Assembly: GCA_003268905.1 (NCBI GenBank)
Contig: QLTU01000003.1
Coordinates: 62,001-126,000 of the forward strand
Direction: 5' to 3'
DNA length: 64,000 nucleotides
DNA from: Acidovorax defluvii
GTDB taxonomy: Bacteria; Pseudomonadota; Gammaproteobacteria; Burkholderiales; Burkholderiaceae_C
Position numbers and translations under genes: made by a program. A model generated the notes under the pieces. That model was not told where the DNA came from, did not search any database, and saw nothing but the letters and a program-made list of their open reading frames with translations. This document shows, one piece after another, positions 25,970 through 36,101 of the stretch (positions are counted from its first letter, which is position 1; every line of letters starts with the position of its first letter).

Positions 25970-28894
25970 ATGAGCGACACCACTGCACAACCCGGCCTCG
26001 ACAGCCTCTCCAAGTCCTTCGAACCCGCCGCCCTGGAAGCCCACTGGGGCCCCGAGTGGGAGCGCCGTGGCTACGGCGCGGCGGGTTTTCGGGGCACCGG
26101 CGCGCCCCAGGCGGGCGAGCCCGCGTTTTCCATCCAGCTGCCGCCGCCCAACGTCACGGGCACGCTGCACATGGGCCATGCGTTCAACCAGACCATCATG
26201 GACAGCCTCACGCGCTACCACCGCATGCGGGGATTCAACACGGTGTGGGTGCCCGGCACCGACCACGCGGGCATTGCCACGCAGATCGTGGTGGAGCGCC
26301 AGTTGCAAGAACAAGGCATCAGCCGCTACGACATGGGCCCCACCCCGCCCGAGGCACGCAAGAACTTCGTAAGCAAGGTGTGGGAGTGGAAGGAAAAAAG
26401 CGGCAACACCATCACCACGCAGATGCGCCGCATGGGCGACAGCGTGGACTGGAGCCGCGAATACTTCACTATGGATCCCAAGCTGTCGCAAACGGTCACC
26501 GAGACCTTTGTGCAGTTGTACGAGCAAGGCCTGATCTACCGCGGCAAGCGCCTCGTGAACTGGGACCCGGTACTCCAAAGCGCGGTGAGCGACCTGGAAG
26601 TGGAGAACGAAGAGCGCAACAGCTTCATGTGGCACATCCTGTACCCGTTCAGCGATGGCCCGCAAACTGCGGCTGACGGCACGCCACTGGCGGGCATGCA
26701 CATTGCAACCACACGCCCCGAGACCATGCTGGCCGACGGCGCTTTGTGCGTACACCCCGACGATGAGCGCTACCAACACCTGATCGGCAAGCTGGTCGAC
26801 CTGCCGCTGTGCGACCGCAAGATTCCCATCATTGCGGATGATTTCGTCGACAAAGAGTTCGGCAGCGGTTGCGTCAAGATCACTGGCGCCCATGACTTCA
26901 ACGACTATGCATGCTCGCAGCGCCATGGGCTACCGCTGATCACCATCTTCACGCTGGACGCCAAAATCAACGGCAACGGCCCCGCCGCCTACCGTGGCCT
27001 GGACCGCTACGACTGCCGCAAGGCCGTGTTGAAAGACTTGGAAGCACAAGGCTTTCTGGAGAAATCCGTACCCCATAAGAACATGGTCCCGGTGTGCGCC
27101 CGTACAGGGCAGGTGGTCGAGCCCATGCTGACCGACCAGTGGTTTGTGGCCACGAGCAAGGTGAGCGACCAGGACCCCACGGGCAAAAGCATCGCGCAAA
27201 AAGCCATCGACGCCGTGGCCGCCGGCCAGGTGAGCTTTGTGCCCGAGAACTGGGTCAACACCTACAACCAGTGGATGAACAACATCCAGGACTGGTGCAT
27301 CAGCCGCCAGCTGTGGTGGGGCCACCAGATCCCGGCCTGGTACGACGAAGACGGCAACGTGATCGTGGCCCGCACCGAAGCCGAGGCCCAGGCCAAGGCC
27401 CCGGGCAAAACGCTGCGCCGCGATGAGGACGTGCTGGACACTTGGTACTCGTCCGCCCTCGTGCCGTTTTCCACCATGGGCTGGCCCGAACAAGGCACGG
27501 CCGAGACGGACGACTACAACCTCTACCTGCCCAGCAGCGTGCTGGTCACCGGCTACGACATCATCTTCTTCTGGGTCGCCCGGATGATCATGATGACCAC
27601 GCACTTCACCGGCCGCGTGCCGTTCAAGCACGTGTACATCCACGGCCTGGTGCGCGACGCGCAGGGCAAGAAGATGAGCAAGTCCGAGGGCAACGTGCTC
27701 GACCCGGTGGACCTGATCGACGGCATTGCGCTGGACCCACTGCTCGACAAGCGCACCACCGGCCTGCGCAAGCCCGAAACTGCGCCCACCGTGCGCAAGA
27801 ACACGCAAAAAGAATTCCCCGAGGGTATTCCGGCCTACGGCGCGGATGCGCTGCGCTTCACCTTCGCGGCGCTGGCATCCCTGGGCCGCAGCATCAACTT
27901 CGACAGCAAGCGCTGCGAGGGCTACCGCAACTTCTGCAACAAGCTCTGGAACGCCAGCCGCTTTGTGCTGATGAACTGCGAAGGCCAGGACTGCGGCCTC
28001 AAAGAGCACACCAAGGCCGACTGCCAGCCCGGCGGCGCTTTCGAGGGCTACATGGAGTTCAGCCAGGCCGACCGCTGGATCAGCTCGCTGCTGCAAAAGA
28101 CCGAGGCCGAAGTGGCCAAGGGCTTTGCCGAGTACCGCCTGGACAACGTGGCCAACACGATCTACGACTTTGTCTGGAACGAATACTGCGACTGGTACCT
28201 GGAGATCGCCAAAGTGCAGATCCAGAACGGCAATGCAGCCCAGCAGCGCGCCACGCGCCGCACGCTGATCCGCACGCTCGAAGCCATCCTGCGCCTGGCG
28301 CACCCCATCATCCCGTTCATCACCGAAGCCCTGTGGCAAACCGTGGCGCCCGTGGCCGGCTTGAAGGGCGAATCCGTCAGCATTGCCCGCTACCCCCAGG
28401 CACAGCCTGAAAAAATCGACGAAGGCGCCATCGCCCACATGGGCCGCGTCAAGGCCCTGGTGGACGCCTGCCGTGCCCTGCGCGGCGAAATGAATGTGTC
28501 GCCCTCCACCCGCCTGCCCCTGTTCACCGTGGGCGACACCGAGTTCATGCGCGGCGTGGCGCCGGTGCTGCAGGCGCTGGCCAAGCTCAATGAAGTGAAG
28601 GTGTTTGACGACGAAGCCGCCTGGGCCGCCGCCGCCCAGGCCGCGCCCGTGGCGATGGTGGGCGACGCCCGCCTGTGCCTGCACATGGAAATTGACGTGG
28701 CCGCCGAAAAAGCCCGCCTGTCCAAGGAAATCGCCCGCATCGACGGCGAAATCACCAAGGCCAACGCCAAGCTTGGCAACGAAGCCTTTGTGGCCAAGGC
28801 CCCCGCCGCCGTGATCGACCAGGAGAAAAAGCGTGTGGCCGACTTTGGCACCACCCTCACCCGCCTGCGCGACCAGCTGGCCCGCCTGGGCTGA
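25970..28894 (+). CDS. valS: Valyl-tRNA synthetase
   Basis: ValS charges tRNA-Val and edits mischarged threonine. The protein has 974 residues, with the HIGH-type motif HMGH at 67-70, the KMSKS motif at 568-572 and the anticodon-binding and C-terminal coiled-coil regions. The coiled coil runs from about 895 to the end ([21 protein letters not shown]). The C-terminal length is normal. The leader is dominated by a long inverted repeat, so control through that structure is possible. galU follows after 38 bp. Confidence 0.97.
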   Translation: MSDTTAQPGLDSLSKSFEPAALEAHWGPEWERRGYGAAGFRGTGAPQAGEPAFSIQLPPPNVTGTLHMGHAFNQTIMDSLTRYHRMRGFNTVWVPGTDHAGIATQIVVERQLQEQGISRYDMGPTPPEARKNFVSKVWEWKEKSGNTITTQMRRMGDSVDWSREYFTMDPKLSQTVTETFVQLYEQGLIYRGKRLVNWDPVLQSAVSDLEVENEERNSFMWHILYPFSDGPQTAADGTPLAGMHIATTRPETMLADGALCVHPDDERYQHLIGKLVDLPLCDRKIPIIADDFVDKEFGSGCVKITGAHDFNDYACSQRHGLPLITIFTLDAKINGNGPAAYRGLDRYDCRKAVLKDLEAQGFLEKSVPHKNMVPVCARTGQVVEPMLTDQWFVATSKVSDQDPTGKSIAQKAIDAVAAGQVSFVPENWVNTYNQWMNNIQDWCISRQLWWGHQIPAWYDEDGNVIVARTEAEAQAKAPGKTLRRDEDVLDTWYSSALVPFSTMGWPEQGTAETDDYNLYLPSSVLVTGYDIIFFWVARMIMMTTHFTGRVPFKHVYIHGLVRDAQGKKMSKSEGNVLDPVDLIDGIALDPLLDKRTTGLRKPETAPTVRKNTQKEFPEGIPAYGADALRFTFAALASLGRSINFDSKRCEGYRNFCNKLWNASRFVLMNCEGQDCGLKEHTKADCQPGGAFEGYMEFSQADRWISSLLQKTEAEVAKGFAEYRLDNVANTIYDFVWNEYCDWYLEIAKVQIQNGNAAQQRATRRTLIRTLEAILRLAHPIIPFITEALWQTVAPVAGLKGESVSIARYPQAQPEKIDEGAIAHMGRVKALVDACRALRGEMNVSPSTRLPLFTVGDTEFMRGVAPVLQALAKLNEVKVFDDEAAWAAAAQAAPVAMVGDARLCLHMEIDVAAEKARLSKEIARIDGEITKANAKLGNEAFVAKAPAAVIDQEKKRVADFGTTLTRLRDQLARLG

Positions 28895-28932
28895 GCCGAC
28901 TCTTCTGCCACCATCCACCCTGCCCACGCACC

Positions 28933-29826
28933 ATGATCCAGCCTAACAACACCCCCGTTCGCAAAGCCGTTTTTCCCGTGGCGGGCCTCGGCACCCGGTT
29001 TTTGCCCGCCACCAAGGCATCGCCCAAAGAAATGCTGCCGGTGGTGGACAAGCCGCTGATCCAGTACGCGGTGGAAGAAGCCTACGCAGCGGGCATCCGC
29101 CACATGATCTTTGTGACCGGGCGCAGCAAGCGTGCCATCGAAGACCATTTCGACACCGCCTACGAGCTGGAGGCCGAACTGGAGGCCGCCGGCAAAAAAG
29201 AGCTGCTGGACCTGGTGCGCTCCATCCAGCCCGACGACATGGACTGCGCCTTTGTGCGCCAGCCCCGCTCGCTGGGGCTGGGCCATGCCGTGCTATGCGC
29301 CGAGCCGCTGGTGGGCAATGAGCCCTTTGCCGTGCTGCTGGCCGACGACCTGATGGTGGGCCCGCCTGGCGGCGAACCCGTGCTGGCGCAAATGGCCGCG
29401 GCGTTTCGCCAACAGGGGCGGTCGGTGATTGCCGTGCAGGAGGTGCCGCTCGACCAGGTGCACCGCTACGGCATCGTGGCCGGTGAACCCGCTGGCGGCC
29501 CGCTGATCCGCATCGAGCGCATCGTCGAAAAGCCCAAGGCCGACGTGGCGCCCTCGCGCATGGGCGTGGCCGGCCGCTACATTCTCACACCCGGCATCTT
29601 CAACGAAATCCGCAACCAGCCGCGCGGCGTGGGCGGCGAAATCCAGCTGACCGATGGCATCGCCCGCCTCATGCAAAACGAGGCCGTGTACGCCTTCCAA
29701 TACGAAGGCAAACGCTACGACTGCGGCAGCAAGGAAGGTTTTCTGGAGGCCACGGTAGAGCTGGCCCTGCAGCACCCGCAGGTGGGTGCTGCGTTTCGCG
29801 AATACCTCAAGACACTGGCGCCGTAA
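28933..29826 (+). CDS. galU: UTP-glucose-1-phosphate uridylyltransferase
   Basis: GalU makes UDP-glucose for polysaccharide and lipopolysaccharide synthesis. The protein has 297 residues. The nucleotide-binding loop is [18 protein letters not shown] at about 18-35; [20 protein letters not shown] and the sugar-binding GEIQLTDGI segment are all present. It probably shares the valS transcript. A perfect hairpin repeat (copy F) lies 19 bp after its stop. Confidence 0.96.
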   Translation: MIQPNNTPVRKAVFPVAGLGTRFLPATKASPKEMLPVVDKPLIQYAVEEAYAAGIRHMIFVTGRSKRAIEDHFDTAYELEAELEAAGKKELLDLVRSIQPDDMDCAFVRQPRSLGLGHAVLCAEPLVGNEPFAVLLADDLMVGPPGGEPVLAQMAAAFRQQGRSVIAVQEVPLDQVHRYGIVAGEPAGGPLIRIERIVEKPKADVAPSRMGVAGRYILTPGIFNEIRNQPRGVGGEIQLTDGIARLMQNEAVYAFQYEGKRYDCGSKEGFLEATVELALQHPQVGAAFREYLKTLAP

Positions 29827-29845
29827 CTCTTACTGCTTCACTTTT

Positions 29846-29892
29846 AATAGCTTCCAGCGCTTACCAGATAAGCGCTGGAAGCTATTTTTATT
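29846..29892. repeat. Dispersed palindromic repeat, copy F (acts as bidirectional terminator)
   Basis: AATAGCTTCCAGCGCTTA and TAAGCGCTGGAAGCTATT are perfectly complementary, with A's on the left and T's on the right. It lies between the convergent galU and tusA genes and touches the tusA stop codon. Confidence 0.9.
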
Positions 29893-30118
29893 ACCGACGC
29901 CGCAAAACGTGGATGTATTCGGCCCCCACCGTCTGCTGCTCTACCAGCTCGTTGCCGGTTTGTTTGGCAAACGCCTGGAAGTCGCGCAGCGAGCCGCTGT
30001 CGGTGGCCAGCACCTTGAGCAACTGGCCACTGGCCATGTCGGCCAGTGCCTTCTTGGCCTTGAGGATGGGCAGCGGGCAATTCAGGCCGCGGGTGTCGAT
30101 TTCTTTGTTGGTTTCCAT
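29891..30118 (-). CDS. tusA: TusA-like sulfur-carrier protein
   Basis: This is a 75-residue SirA/TusA-fold protein. The conserved sulfur-accepting cysteine is C14 in the CPLPILKAKKAL motif. In the characterised system TusA relays persulfide sulfur from IscS towards tRNA thiolation and molybdenum cofactor. The ATG at 30118 has AAGGA upstream. Its start lies 6 bp after the NUDIX stop, so the two are probably co-transcribed. Because several TusA paralogs can exist in one genome, the exact role is uncertain. Confidence 0.9.
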   Translation of the reverse strand: METNKEIDTRGLNCPLPILKAKKALADMASGQLLKVLATDSGSLRDFQAFAKQTGNELVEQQTVGAEYIHVLRRR

Positions 30119-30123
30119 GGTGT

Positions 30124-30690
30124 TCAATCCTTTGGCGGCAGGTCAAACCCGCGCCGCCGTTCCGCATTTTCTTCGTCTGTAAAAAACACCGGCTCGTGCC
30201 CCCGCGTGCGCAACCAGTCGGCCAGCGCATAACCTGTGCCAGCAGGCCAGCACTTGAGGTCTGGCAGATCGTACAACCGGTAGTCCACCAGCTCGGGCGA
30301 CAGGCGCACCTCGCCCTCGGCCACCACATGGTAGGCAATGATGACCTGGTTCATGCGCAGAAACTCGTAGGCCCCGACCAGCGTGGCAGAGCGCACATCC
30401 AGGTTGGTCTCTTCCTTCACCTCGCGCGCAATGCCCTCTTGTGGCGACTCGCCCGCCTCCATGAAGCCGGTAATCAGCGCAAACATCTTGCCCGGCCAGG
30501 CCGCATTGCGGGCCAGCAGCACCTTGCCGCCCACCTCCACAATCGCCGCCAGCACGGGCGTGGGGTTGTTCCAGTGCGTCCAGCCGCAGGCGGGGCAACG
30601 CAACCGCTCTTTGTCACCGCCGTCTTCGGCCAGGGTGATGGGTTGCAGGGCGGTGCCGCAGTGCGCGCAGTGGCGGGTTTCGTAGTTCAT
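30124..30690 (-). CDS. NUDIX hydrolase with N-terminal zinc ribbon (NudC-like)
   Basis: This 188-residue protein has a zinc ribbon with C8, C11, C32 and C35. A NUDIX domain follows, with the box G75-F-M-E-A-G-E and R89-E-V-K-E-E. The arrangement is like NADH pyrophosphatase/decapping NudC but shorter, lacking the NudC N-terminal domain. It hydrolyses a nucleoside diphosphate linked to another group; the substrate is unknown. No Shine-Dalgarno precedes the ATG. The dispersed repeat copy G abuts it directly. Confidence 0.88.
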   Translation of the reverse strand: MNYETRHCAHCGTALQPITLAEDGGDKERLRCPACGWTHWNNPTPVLAAIVEVGGKVLLARNAAWPGKMFALITGFMEAGESPQEGIAREVKEETNLDVRSATLVGAYEFLRMNQVIIAYHVVAEGEVRLSPELVDYRLYDLPDLKCWPAGTGYALADWLRTRGHEPVFFTDEENAERRRGFDLPPKD

Positions 30691-30750
30691 ATACTATTAT
30701 TATGATAGCTGCTAGCGCTTAATACATAAGGGCTAGAGGCCAATTTCACC
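30691..30750 (-). repeat. Dispersed palindromic repeat, copy G (leader of the NUDIX gene)
   Basis: Read on the minus strand: GAAATTGGCCTCTAGCCCTT, then TTAAGCGCTAGCAGCTATCA and TAATAATAGTAT ending at the ATG. It differs from the dxs leader copy at only a few positions. Confidence 0.85.
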
Positions 30751-30782
30751 AAAATACTTATGCCAACGATGGTTTGAGCGCC

Positions 30783-31685
30783 TCACGCAGGAAACACGCC
30801 GGTAGACAGATAGCGGTCTCCCCGGTCGCACACGATGAACGCAATGGTGGCATTGCTCTCGCGCTGCGCGATCTGCTGCGCCACCCAGCAGGCGCCCGCC
30901 GCCGAAATGCCCGCAAAAATGCCTTCTTCGCGCGCCAGGCGGCGGCACATTTCTTCGGCGTCGTCCTGGCTCACATAAACCAGCTCATCGACCGCCGAGG
31001 CGTCGTAAATTTTGGGCAGGTATTCCTGCGGCCACTTGCGGATGCCCGGAATGCGCGAGCCCTCTTGCGGCTGCGCCCCAATGATCTGGATGGCGGGGTT
31101 TTTTTCTTTCAGAAAGCGCGACACCCCCGTGATGGTGCCCGTGGTGCCCATGGCTGACACAAAGTGGGTGATGCGCCCACCCGTTTGCTCCCACAGCTCG
31201 GGGCCGGTGGTTTCATAGTGGATGCGCGGGTTGTCGGCATTGCCAAACTGGTCCAGCACCTTGCCCTCGCCGCGCTTTTGCATGGCCTCGGCCAAGTCGC
31301 GGGCGTGCTCCATGCCGCCGCTTTTGGGCGTCAGCACCAGTTCGGCACCAAAGGCCTTCATGGTCTGGGCACGCTCAATCGACAAATCCTCGGGCATCAC
31401 CAGCACCATGCGATAACCCTTGATGGCCGCCGCCATGGCCAGCGCAATGCCTGTGTTGCCCGACGTGGCCTCGATCAGCGTGTCGCCCGGGCGAATCTCG
31501 CCACGCTCTTCGGCACGGCGAATCATCGACAGCGCGGGCCGGTCTTTCACCGAGCCCGCAGGGTTGTTGCCCTCCAGCTTGCCCAGCACCACGTTGCCAC
31601 GCTCGGCATGGCCTTGCGCCCCAATGCGCTGCAGCGCAACCAGCGGCGTGTTGCCCACCGCATCTTCAATCGTCGGATATTTCAT
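30783..31685 (-). CDS. cysM: Cysteine synthase B
   Basis: CysM makes cysteine from O-acetylserine with sulfide or thiosulfate, using PLP. The protein has 300 residues. The PLP lysine is K47 in NPAGSVKDRPA, the phosphate loop is TGTTG in SAMGTTGTITGVS, and TSGNTG binds substrate. The short length and the QPQEGSRIPGIRKWPQEYLP segment favour CysM over CysK. I used the ATG at 31685, since residues upstream in the open frame are antisense to tRNA-Leu. It diverges from the tRNA gene 41 bp away. Confidence 0.94.
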   Translation of the reverse strand: MKYPTIEDAVGNTPLVALQRIGAQGHAERGNVVLGKLEGNNPAGSVKDRPALSMIRRAEERGEIRPGDTLIEATSGNTGIALAMAAAIKGYRMVLVMPEDLSIERAQTMKAFGAELVLTPKSGGMEHARDLAEAMQKRGEGKVLDQFGNADNPRIHYETTGPELWEQTGGRITHFVSAMGTTGTITGVSRFLKEKNPAIQIIGAQPQEGSRIPGIRKWPQEYLPKIYDASAVDELVYVSQDDAEEMCRRLAREEGIFAGISAAGACWVAQQIAQRESNATIAFIVCDRGDRYLSTGVFPA

Positions 31686-31726
31686 GCGCCCTACTGTGCC
31701 ATAATTTGCGTCTTCACAAATTACCC

Positions 31727-31811
31727 GCCCGGGTGGTGAAATTGGTAGACGCAGGGGACTCAAAATCCCCCGCCGCAAGGCGTGCCGGTTCGATTCCGGC
31801 CCCGGGCACCA
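31727..31811 (+). tRNA. tRNA-Leu (CAA anticodon)
   Basis: This is an 85-nt type-II tRNA with acceptor arms GCCCGGG (31727-31733) and CCCGGGC (31801-31807). The anticodon stem GGGGA/TCCCC holds loop CTCAAAA, which gives anticodon CAA. It has a long variable arm, the T-loop GGTTCGATTCC and an encoded CCA. Its 3' end is the attachment site of the integrated element that follows. Confidence 0.97.
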
Positions 31812-31823
31812 CAGATAAGGCCG
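31797..31823. other. attL: tRNA-Leu 3' end copy at the left end of the element
   Basis: The tRNA tail plus 12 following bases match 42553-42578 except for one base missing and one substitution (CACCACAGATAAGGCCG here, CACCACAGACAAGGCCG there). This is the expected direct repeat of a tRNA-targeting integrase. Confidence 0.85.
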
Positions 31824-31856
31824 CATGGTTCCACAACCGTGCGGCCTTTTTCTTTT
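31817..31856 (+). terminator. Terminator after tRNA-Leu (element-borne copy)
   Basis: AAGGCCGCA...GGTT pairs with AACC...TGCGGCCTT and is followed by TTTCTTTT. A different stem with the same outer bases and T-run follows the right attachment site (42572-42612), so each junction has its own terminator. Confidence 0.85.
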
Positions 31857-31915
31857 CCCCTATGAGAAGTGGCTTTGACTAGTGCGCGAACGTGCGCCGA
31901 AGTGTGCCGGAATCC

Positions 31916-31999
31916 GGGGGCATGTGGGGGCACATTTAGGGGCTCATTTTCACAAAGTGGGGGCACATGCCGGAAAAGCGGGGGCAACTGGGGGCTCAT
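31916..31999 (+). repeat. Six direct repeats GGGGGC(A/T)CAT: candidate integrase arm sites, left end
   Basis: Ten-base units at 31916, 31926, 31938, 31959, 31980 and 31990 fit GGGGGCACAT or GGGGGCTCAT with up to three changes. Start-to-start distances are 10, 12, 21, 21 and 10, close to whole helical turns. Two more units in the same orientation lie beside the right attachment site (42472 and 42484). The array starts about 95 bp from attL. Confidence 0.75.
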
Positions 32000-32247
32000 C
32001 CGGGGGGCGCCTTGCGCAAAGGCTGGGAAACTGCAAAAAACCGGACTTCCCACCACCAACCGGAACGGCTTCCGGACTTCCACTGTCTGCGGCGACTGGC
32101 GAACGCGCGGGGGCCGAATTACCCCCCTGACAAAGTGCGCCGGGAGTACCTATAGGGGGGTGGGGCGTTGGAAAGGCCAATGCACCTTTTCGGGCAAGAG
32201 GTCTGCGCCAGGTGCTGGTCTATTTTCTTGGCACCTTGTAAAAATCA

Positions 32248-32330
32248 CTGCGACAACTGCGGACACTGCGACAACCGCACGGGCATTGGGTTTGCGCGTA
32301 CGCAGTCACCTGCGGACAGGTGCCGACAAA
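32248..32330. repeat. Left iteron block, inverted match to the right block
   Basis: Three contiguous 9-base units (CTGCGACAA, CTGCGGACA, CTGCGACAA) lie at 32248-32274, followed by GTACGCAGTC at 32298-32307 and TGCGGACA at 32311-32318. The 17-mer at 32258-32274 recurs exactly, inverted, at 41072-41088, and the 10-mer recurs inverted at 41029-41038. The block lies downstream of the primase-helicase gene. Confidence 0.75.
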
Positions 32331-32594
32331 ACCAGAATTGCCCCCATATTCTGCACATTTACGGGCAATGCGTGGGTTAGCTGGCCTTGATGCGGGTTGC
32401 TGGCGCTGAAACCAAGGTCAGCAGCATTCCGGTAAAAATGCACCAAAAGGTGCAAGGCGGTTTGCGTTTTTCTGAGCCCCAAGCGTGCACAACGGGCAGC
32501 ACTGGGTGCCGACAATGGCAGCCCGTTCCATGCTGGTGCCTATGCTCTTTTGGGCGCGAAAGAGGCTTCCCGCCCCGCCCCCACAGGCGGCCCG

Positions 32595-32680
32595 CTGTGG
32601 CTGTGGCTGTGGCTGTGGCTGTGGCTGTGGCTGTGGCTGTGGCTGTGGCTGTGGCTGTGGCTGTGGCTGTGGCTGTGGCT
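32595..32680. repeat. Hexanucleotide tandem repeat (CTGTGG), 14 units
   Basis: This is a pure run of 14 CTGTGG units with two extra bases, about 130 bp beyond the primase stop and in no supported gene. Elsewhere 31857-32814 holds the arm sites, the left iterons and no open frame that looks coding. Confidence 0.95.
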
Positions 32681-32814
32681 GGTGCACCTGTAGTTGGGCC
32701 TGACCTTAGGGCAGCCCATTGGGCAATGGCGCTGCCGCTGGTGCAAGTGCTGGCGACGGTGCTGTCGCACGCCACAGGGTGGGCGGGTGCGGGCGTCTGT
32801 ACGGGCTGCGCCGT

Positions 32815-35757
32815 CTATACGTCCAATGCAAAGATGGCGGACGGGATGCGATAGCAGGACGTAAGCCCCAGGCCGGGAAGGCGTGGGCGGCAGTCGAATG
32901 GCCGGTTGCTGTCTGGCAGCAAACACTTGTGTTTCAGCAGCACCTTGCACACTGTCTGATAGTCAAAGCCTTGGCACACCTCGGCACGGAACACCTCGGG
33001 CAGCACAAAGTATTCAACGCTCGCCCCCTCGGCTTCAAGGTCTGTCATAGCGTCATATACGTCCTGATCCTCTCGGGACACGCCGGGCGTGTAGACCTTC
33101 TTTGCCATCTTGATCGGGTTGCCTTCATGGTCTACAAAGCGCCGGTATCCAGCACGCTGCAGCGTTTTGGCGTTGTGGTCATCTTTCGCACGATGCCACC
33201 AAGTAAACCGGCCCTCCCCGTGGGACTCAAAGAATCGCCGCACGGCCCGTAGCATGGCCGTTTCCTCGCCATTGCCAGCCCCGCCACGGGAAACCAGCCA
33301 GGCTTTGAAACAGGTATGTGCTGCCCGCTCACTCTCGCCAGCTGGCCAGTTGGTAATGCCCGCTTCAGTGGCCATCTCGCCCGCTGCAGCAATCAGGGCA
33401 AACCGGCGCCCGCCTCGCTTCACTTGCCCCGAAGCTGCAGCGGGAACCATGCGCGCCTCTATCGCGTCCATGCGTTCACGCAGCGCGGCAGACAGCCCCC
33501 CTGTGTTGTCGACAAGGTGTTCAAGCCAGGCGCGGCCCGCCACGCCAAAGCAGCGCGCCGCGTGGCCTTGCACCCATCCGGCGATCTCGTGGCCCGTGTC
33601 GAACTCGTGAAAGTATTCCAGCGCGGAACCCTCTCGCACTTCGGTCGGTATGGGGATCAATCGCACTTCCTGCCCGCTCTTCATCTTCTTGCCCACAGAC
33701 TCCATATGCTGGGCTAGCGTTACCTCACCACTGCTCAAAAACAGCAGGCGCCATGTAGCCTTGGGGCGAAGCCCCCCGGCCCCCTTGCTGCGTGTTTTGC
33801 CCATACCGTCAGCCAACATATAGGCCGCGTTCCCTGCATCGCTTGCATCCATCTGGCCTATCTCGTCCAAGATCAGTGTGCAGTCGTTGTGCTGCTCGCC
33901 CTGGTACTCCAGGCCGTTGGATGACGCCCGCCACTTTTGCATATAGCTGTCTGGGTCTTTTTCGGTGCCCTTGCCCCACACGCTGGCAGCTAGCAAAAAG
34001 CAGGTGGTTTTGCCAATCGAGGAAGAGCCCACATAGTGCACACCGCCGCCCGTCACACCATTGGCCCATGCCAATAGCGGCCCCGCAAAAGCGGTGGCCA
34101 CAGCAAAGGCCGCACGGGAATTCCCCACGCACAGGCGTGACAGGTTTTGCTGCCACTTTTCCAAGCTTCCCCGCTGGCTGAAATTGGCCTCAACGCCCGC
34201 TTCGCTGTGAAAAATTACCCGCTCACCATCGGGATTTGAGCCTAGCGTTTCCTCGGGCAGAACGTAGCAACACCCCACCCAGCCCACGCGCGAAACGTGG
34301 CGGATCAGCTCCAACGATTCAGGGTCGCGACTCTGCAAATACTCGGTTAGCCAGGCGCGCCGCCTGCTGTCCGTGGGCGTCATGAAGCCCTGATTTAACA
34401 GTGCGGTGCGGTATGCGTTGCCATCGCCTGCCAGCATTGCCAGCGGCATGAGCCAGCGCCGCAATTTGCCAAACTGGGTGACAAACTCCAACAGCAGCGC
34501 CGCCTGATTTTCTTGCCCATCTCGGGCCATGCCCGTAACACGCAGCACGCCGCAAACCCTGCGCGGGGCGCCGCCATCGTCGCCGGGCGGGTTGTAATAC
34601 AGGCCATCGCCGGGCACCTCAAAAAAGCGCTCGAACGTGGCGCCAGGCGGTGGCGCTGAATGCTCGCCCGTGTGGCGTGCACCGCCCGTGCCAACCTTGG
34701 GGCTTTGCGGGGCTTGCGGGGGCTTGTTGCTGCTTTCTGCATGCTCTGCCTGGTGCGCAGTAATGGCGGCATCGATGCAGGCGCCCACGGCCTCCAGGCC
34801 CTGCGCCTGGTGCATGTCGTTAAAGTCGCTGCCACCATCAGGCAGGCCCTCGGGGAACACTGCCAGGCCACGCACTGTGCGGGCTGCGGCCTCGGCTTTT
34901 ACGCGGCCGGTGTTGGTGCCGGTGCGGGCCTCGGTGGCTGCATCATCATCGCCACACAGCACCAGCAGCGCGGCCCGGTATTGCTGGCGCAGGGCCTTGG
35001 CAACGTGCGCCAGGTTGCCCGCATCAAAGGCCACAGCCACAGGGCGGCCGGTGGCCTGGTGCACGCTGGCAGCGGTGGCGTAACCCTCGGCAATCAGCAG
35101 CACGCCAGCCCCGGCCGGATCACCGCACCAGTGCCACAGCCCCGACTTGCGCCCGCCCTTCAAAAACAGTTTGTCGGTGCCTTCGGCCGGGCGCTCGGGG
35201 GCAATGCGCTGCAGGTTCAACAGATCACCCGCCGCATCGCGCAAGGGCACCAACAAGCAGCCATCGGGGGCAAAGCGCAGGCCATGGGCTTGCACGCCCT
35301 TGCGGGCCAGGTAGGGGCTGGCACCGGTGTCGCTGGCTGCATCCCACTGCGCCACCGCGTCAAGCGCTGCAGCCGCGTGGGCCGCGTCCTGGTGGGCCTT
35401 GTCGGCTTGCTGGCGCTCGGCTTTTTCACGGGCGCGGCGTGCCAGCTCTTCGGGGCTGGGTGCGGCCGGGGCTGCGCTGGCCTTGGGCAGCACAAAGCCG
35501 TGTTCTTTGGCCAGGTGCAACAGGGTGCCAATGCCCACCCCGCCGCCTGCCTTGATGCTGCGCCAGGTGCTGCGCGTGGCGCCGGCGTCGTGACTGTCTG
35601 CGGTGGCGCTCCATGCCTCAAACAGGTCACGACCCGTGTCGTCGGGAAACTCGCTTTTGATGGCCATGCCCACCCGCGCCCAATCTTCACGCGCCAGGCT
35701 GGCCGGGATGTGTGCCAGGGCTGCGCGGATCAGGTCGGGGGTGATGTGGGTGGTCAT
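32815..35757 (-). CDS. Primase-helicase of a P4-like replicon (PriCT-2/Toprim/DUF927-type)
   Basis: This 980-residue protein probably starts replication of the excised element. Residues 1-90 look like the primase C-terminal PriCT-2 module (LAREDWARVGMAIKSEFPD...FEAWS). Residues about 215-320 are a Toprim domain with E224 (IAEGYATAAS) and D270-D272 (LCGDDDA). Residues about 375-860 are a DUF927-type helicase with Walker A GSSSIGKTT at 577-585 and Walker B TLILDEI at 627-633. It plays the part of P4 alpha, though P4 alpha has a different N-terminal primase. It lies 59 bp after a small gene and AlpA. Iteron blocks flank its module at a distance. Confidence 0.88.
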   Translation of the reverse strand: MTTHITPDLIRAALAHIPASLAREDWARVGMAIKSEFPDDTGRDLFEAWSATADSHDAGATRSTWRSIKAGGGVGIGTLLHLAKEHGFVLPKASAAPAAPSPEELARRAREKAERQQADKAHQDAAHAAAALDAVAQWDAASDTGASPYLARKGVQAHGLRFAPDGCLLVPLRDAAGDLLNLQRIAPERPAEGTDKLFLKGGRKSGLWHWCGDPAGAGVLLIAEGYATAASVHQATGRPVAVAFDAGNLAHVAKALRQQYRAALLVLCGDDDAATEARTGTNTGRVKAEAAARTVRGLAVFPEGLPDGGSDFNDMHQAQGLEAVGACIDAAITAHQAEHAESSNKPPQAPQSPKVGTGGARHTGEHSAPPPGATFERFFEVPGDGLYYNPPGDDGGAPRRVCGVLRVTGMARDGQENQAALLLEFVTQFGKLRRWLMPLAMLAGDGNAYRTALLNQGFMTPTDSRRRAWLTEYLQSRDPESLELIRHVSRVGWVGCCYVLPEETLGSNPDGERVIFHSEAGVEANFSQRGSLEKWQQNLSRLCVGNSRAAFAVATAFAGPLLAWANGVTGGGVHYVGSSSIGKTTCFLLAASVWGKGTEKDPDSYMQKWRASSNGLEYQGEQHNDCTLILDEIGQMDASDAGNAAYMLADGMGKTRSKGAGGLRPKATWRLLFLSSGEVTLAQHMESVGKKMKSGQEVRLIPIPTEVREGSALEYFHEFDTGHEIAGWVQGHAARCFGVAGRAWLEHLVDNTGGLSAALRERMDAIEARMVPAAASGQVKRGGRRFALIAAAGEMATEAGITNWPAGESERAAHTCFKAWLVSRGGAGNGEETAMLRAVRRFFESHGEGRFTWWHRAKDDHNAKTLQRAGYRRFVDHEGNPIKMAKKVYTPGVSREDQDVYDAMTDLEAEGASVEYFVLPEVFRAEVCQGFDYQTVCKVLLKHKCLLPDSNRPFDCRPRLPGLGLTSCYRIPSAIFALDV

Positions 35758-35816
35758 TTATTGAATGGGGTAAGGGCGGGTCTGCGTGCTGCAGTCCGCC
35801 ATGAATGGCGGTGGCA

Positions 35817-36101
35817 TCAGCAGGCGGGGCATGGGTGGTTCAACACCGTCACCAGCTCCAACACCGCAGTGTCGAAACGGTCGCAGCGCTCGGCATGCGC
35901 CGCGTATTCCGCTTCATAGGCTTTGAGGTCTTCCAACAACGCCCGCACCTCCGCAGGCGACAAACCGGCGCCATTGACTGCAGCACGTTCAATGGCCGTG
36001 CTCACGTCTGAAAGCGCGTCTTTGTTGTCATAGCCCAGGTAGGCCCTGACAGAACGCGCGGCCTCCACAGCCGCCACCAGCCCACGCAGGCGGGCGCTCA
36101 T
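35817..36101 (-). CDS. Hypothetical helical protein between alpA and primase
   Basis: This 94-residue protein, not recognised, starts at an ATG that overlaps the alpA stop as ATGA. It is almost entirely helical: MSARLRGLVAAVEAARSVRAYLG, then AVNGAGLSPAEVRALLEDLKAYEAEYAAHAERCD-type heptads, and a C-terminal HPCPAC with two cysteines. Translation coupling to alpA and position before the primase gene suggest a regulatory or replication-accessory role, which is inference only. Confidence 0.7.
   Translation of the reverse strand: MSARLRGLVAAVEAARSVRAYLGYDNKDALSDVSTAIERAAVNGAGLSPAEVRALLEDLKAYEAEYAAHAERCDRFDTAVLELVTVLNHPCPAC

Noticed and set aside
26930-28927. 665-codon open frame on the minus strand
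   Set aside because: It mirrors valS, whose motifs and length fully account for the region. High GC content creates long antisense frames.
32387-32854. Open frames across the CTGTGG tract (Ala/Val, Gly/Cys, His/Ser or Pro/Gln repeats)
   Set aside because: All frames through the repeat are open because it has no stop codons. There is no start signal or family similarity, so it is not called as a gene.
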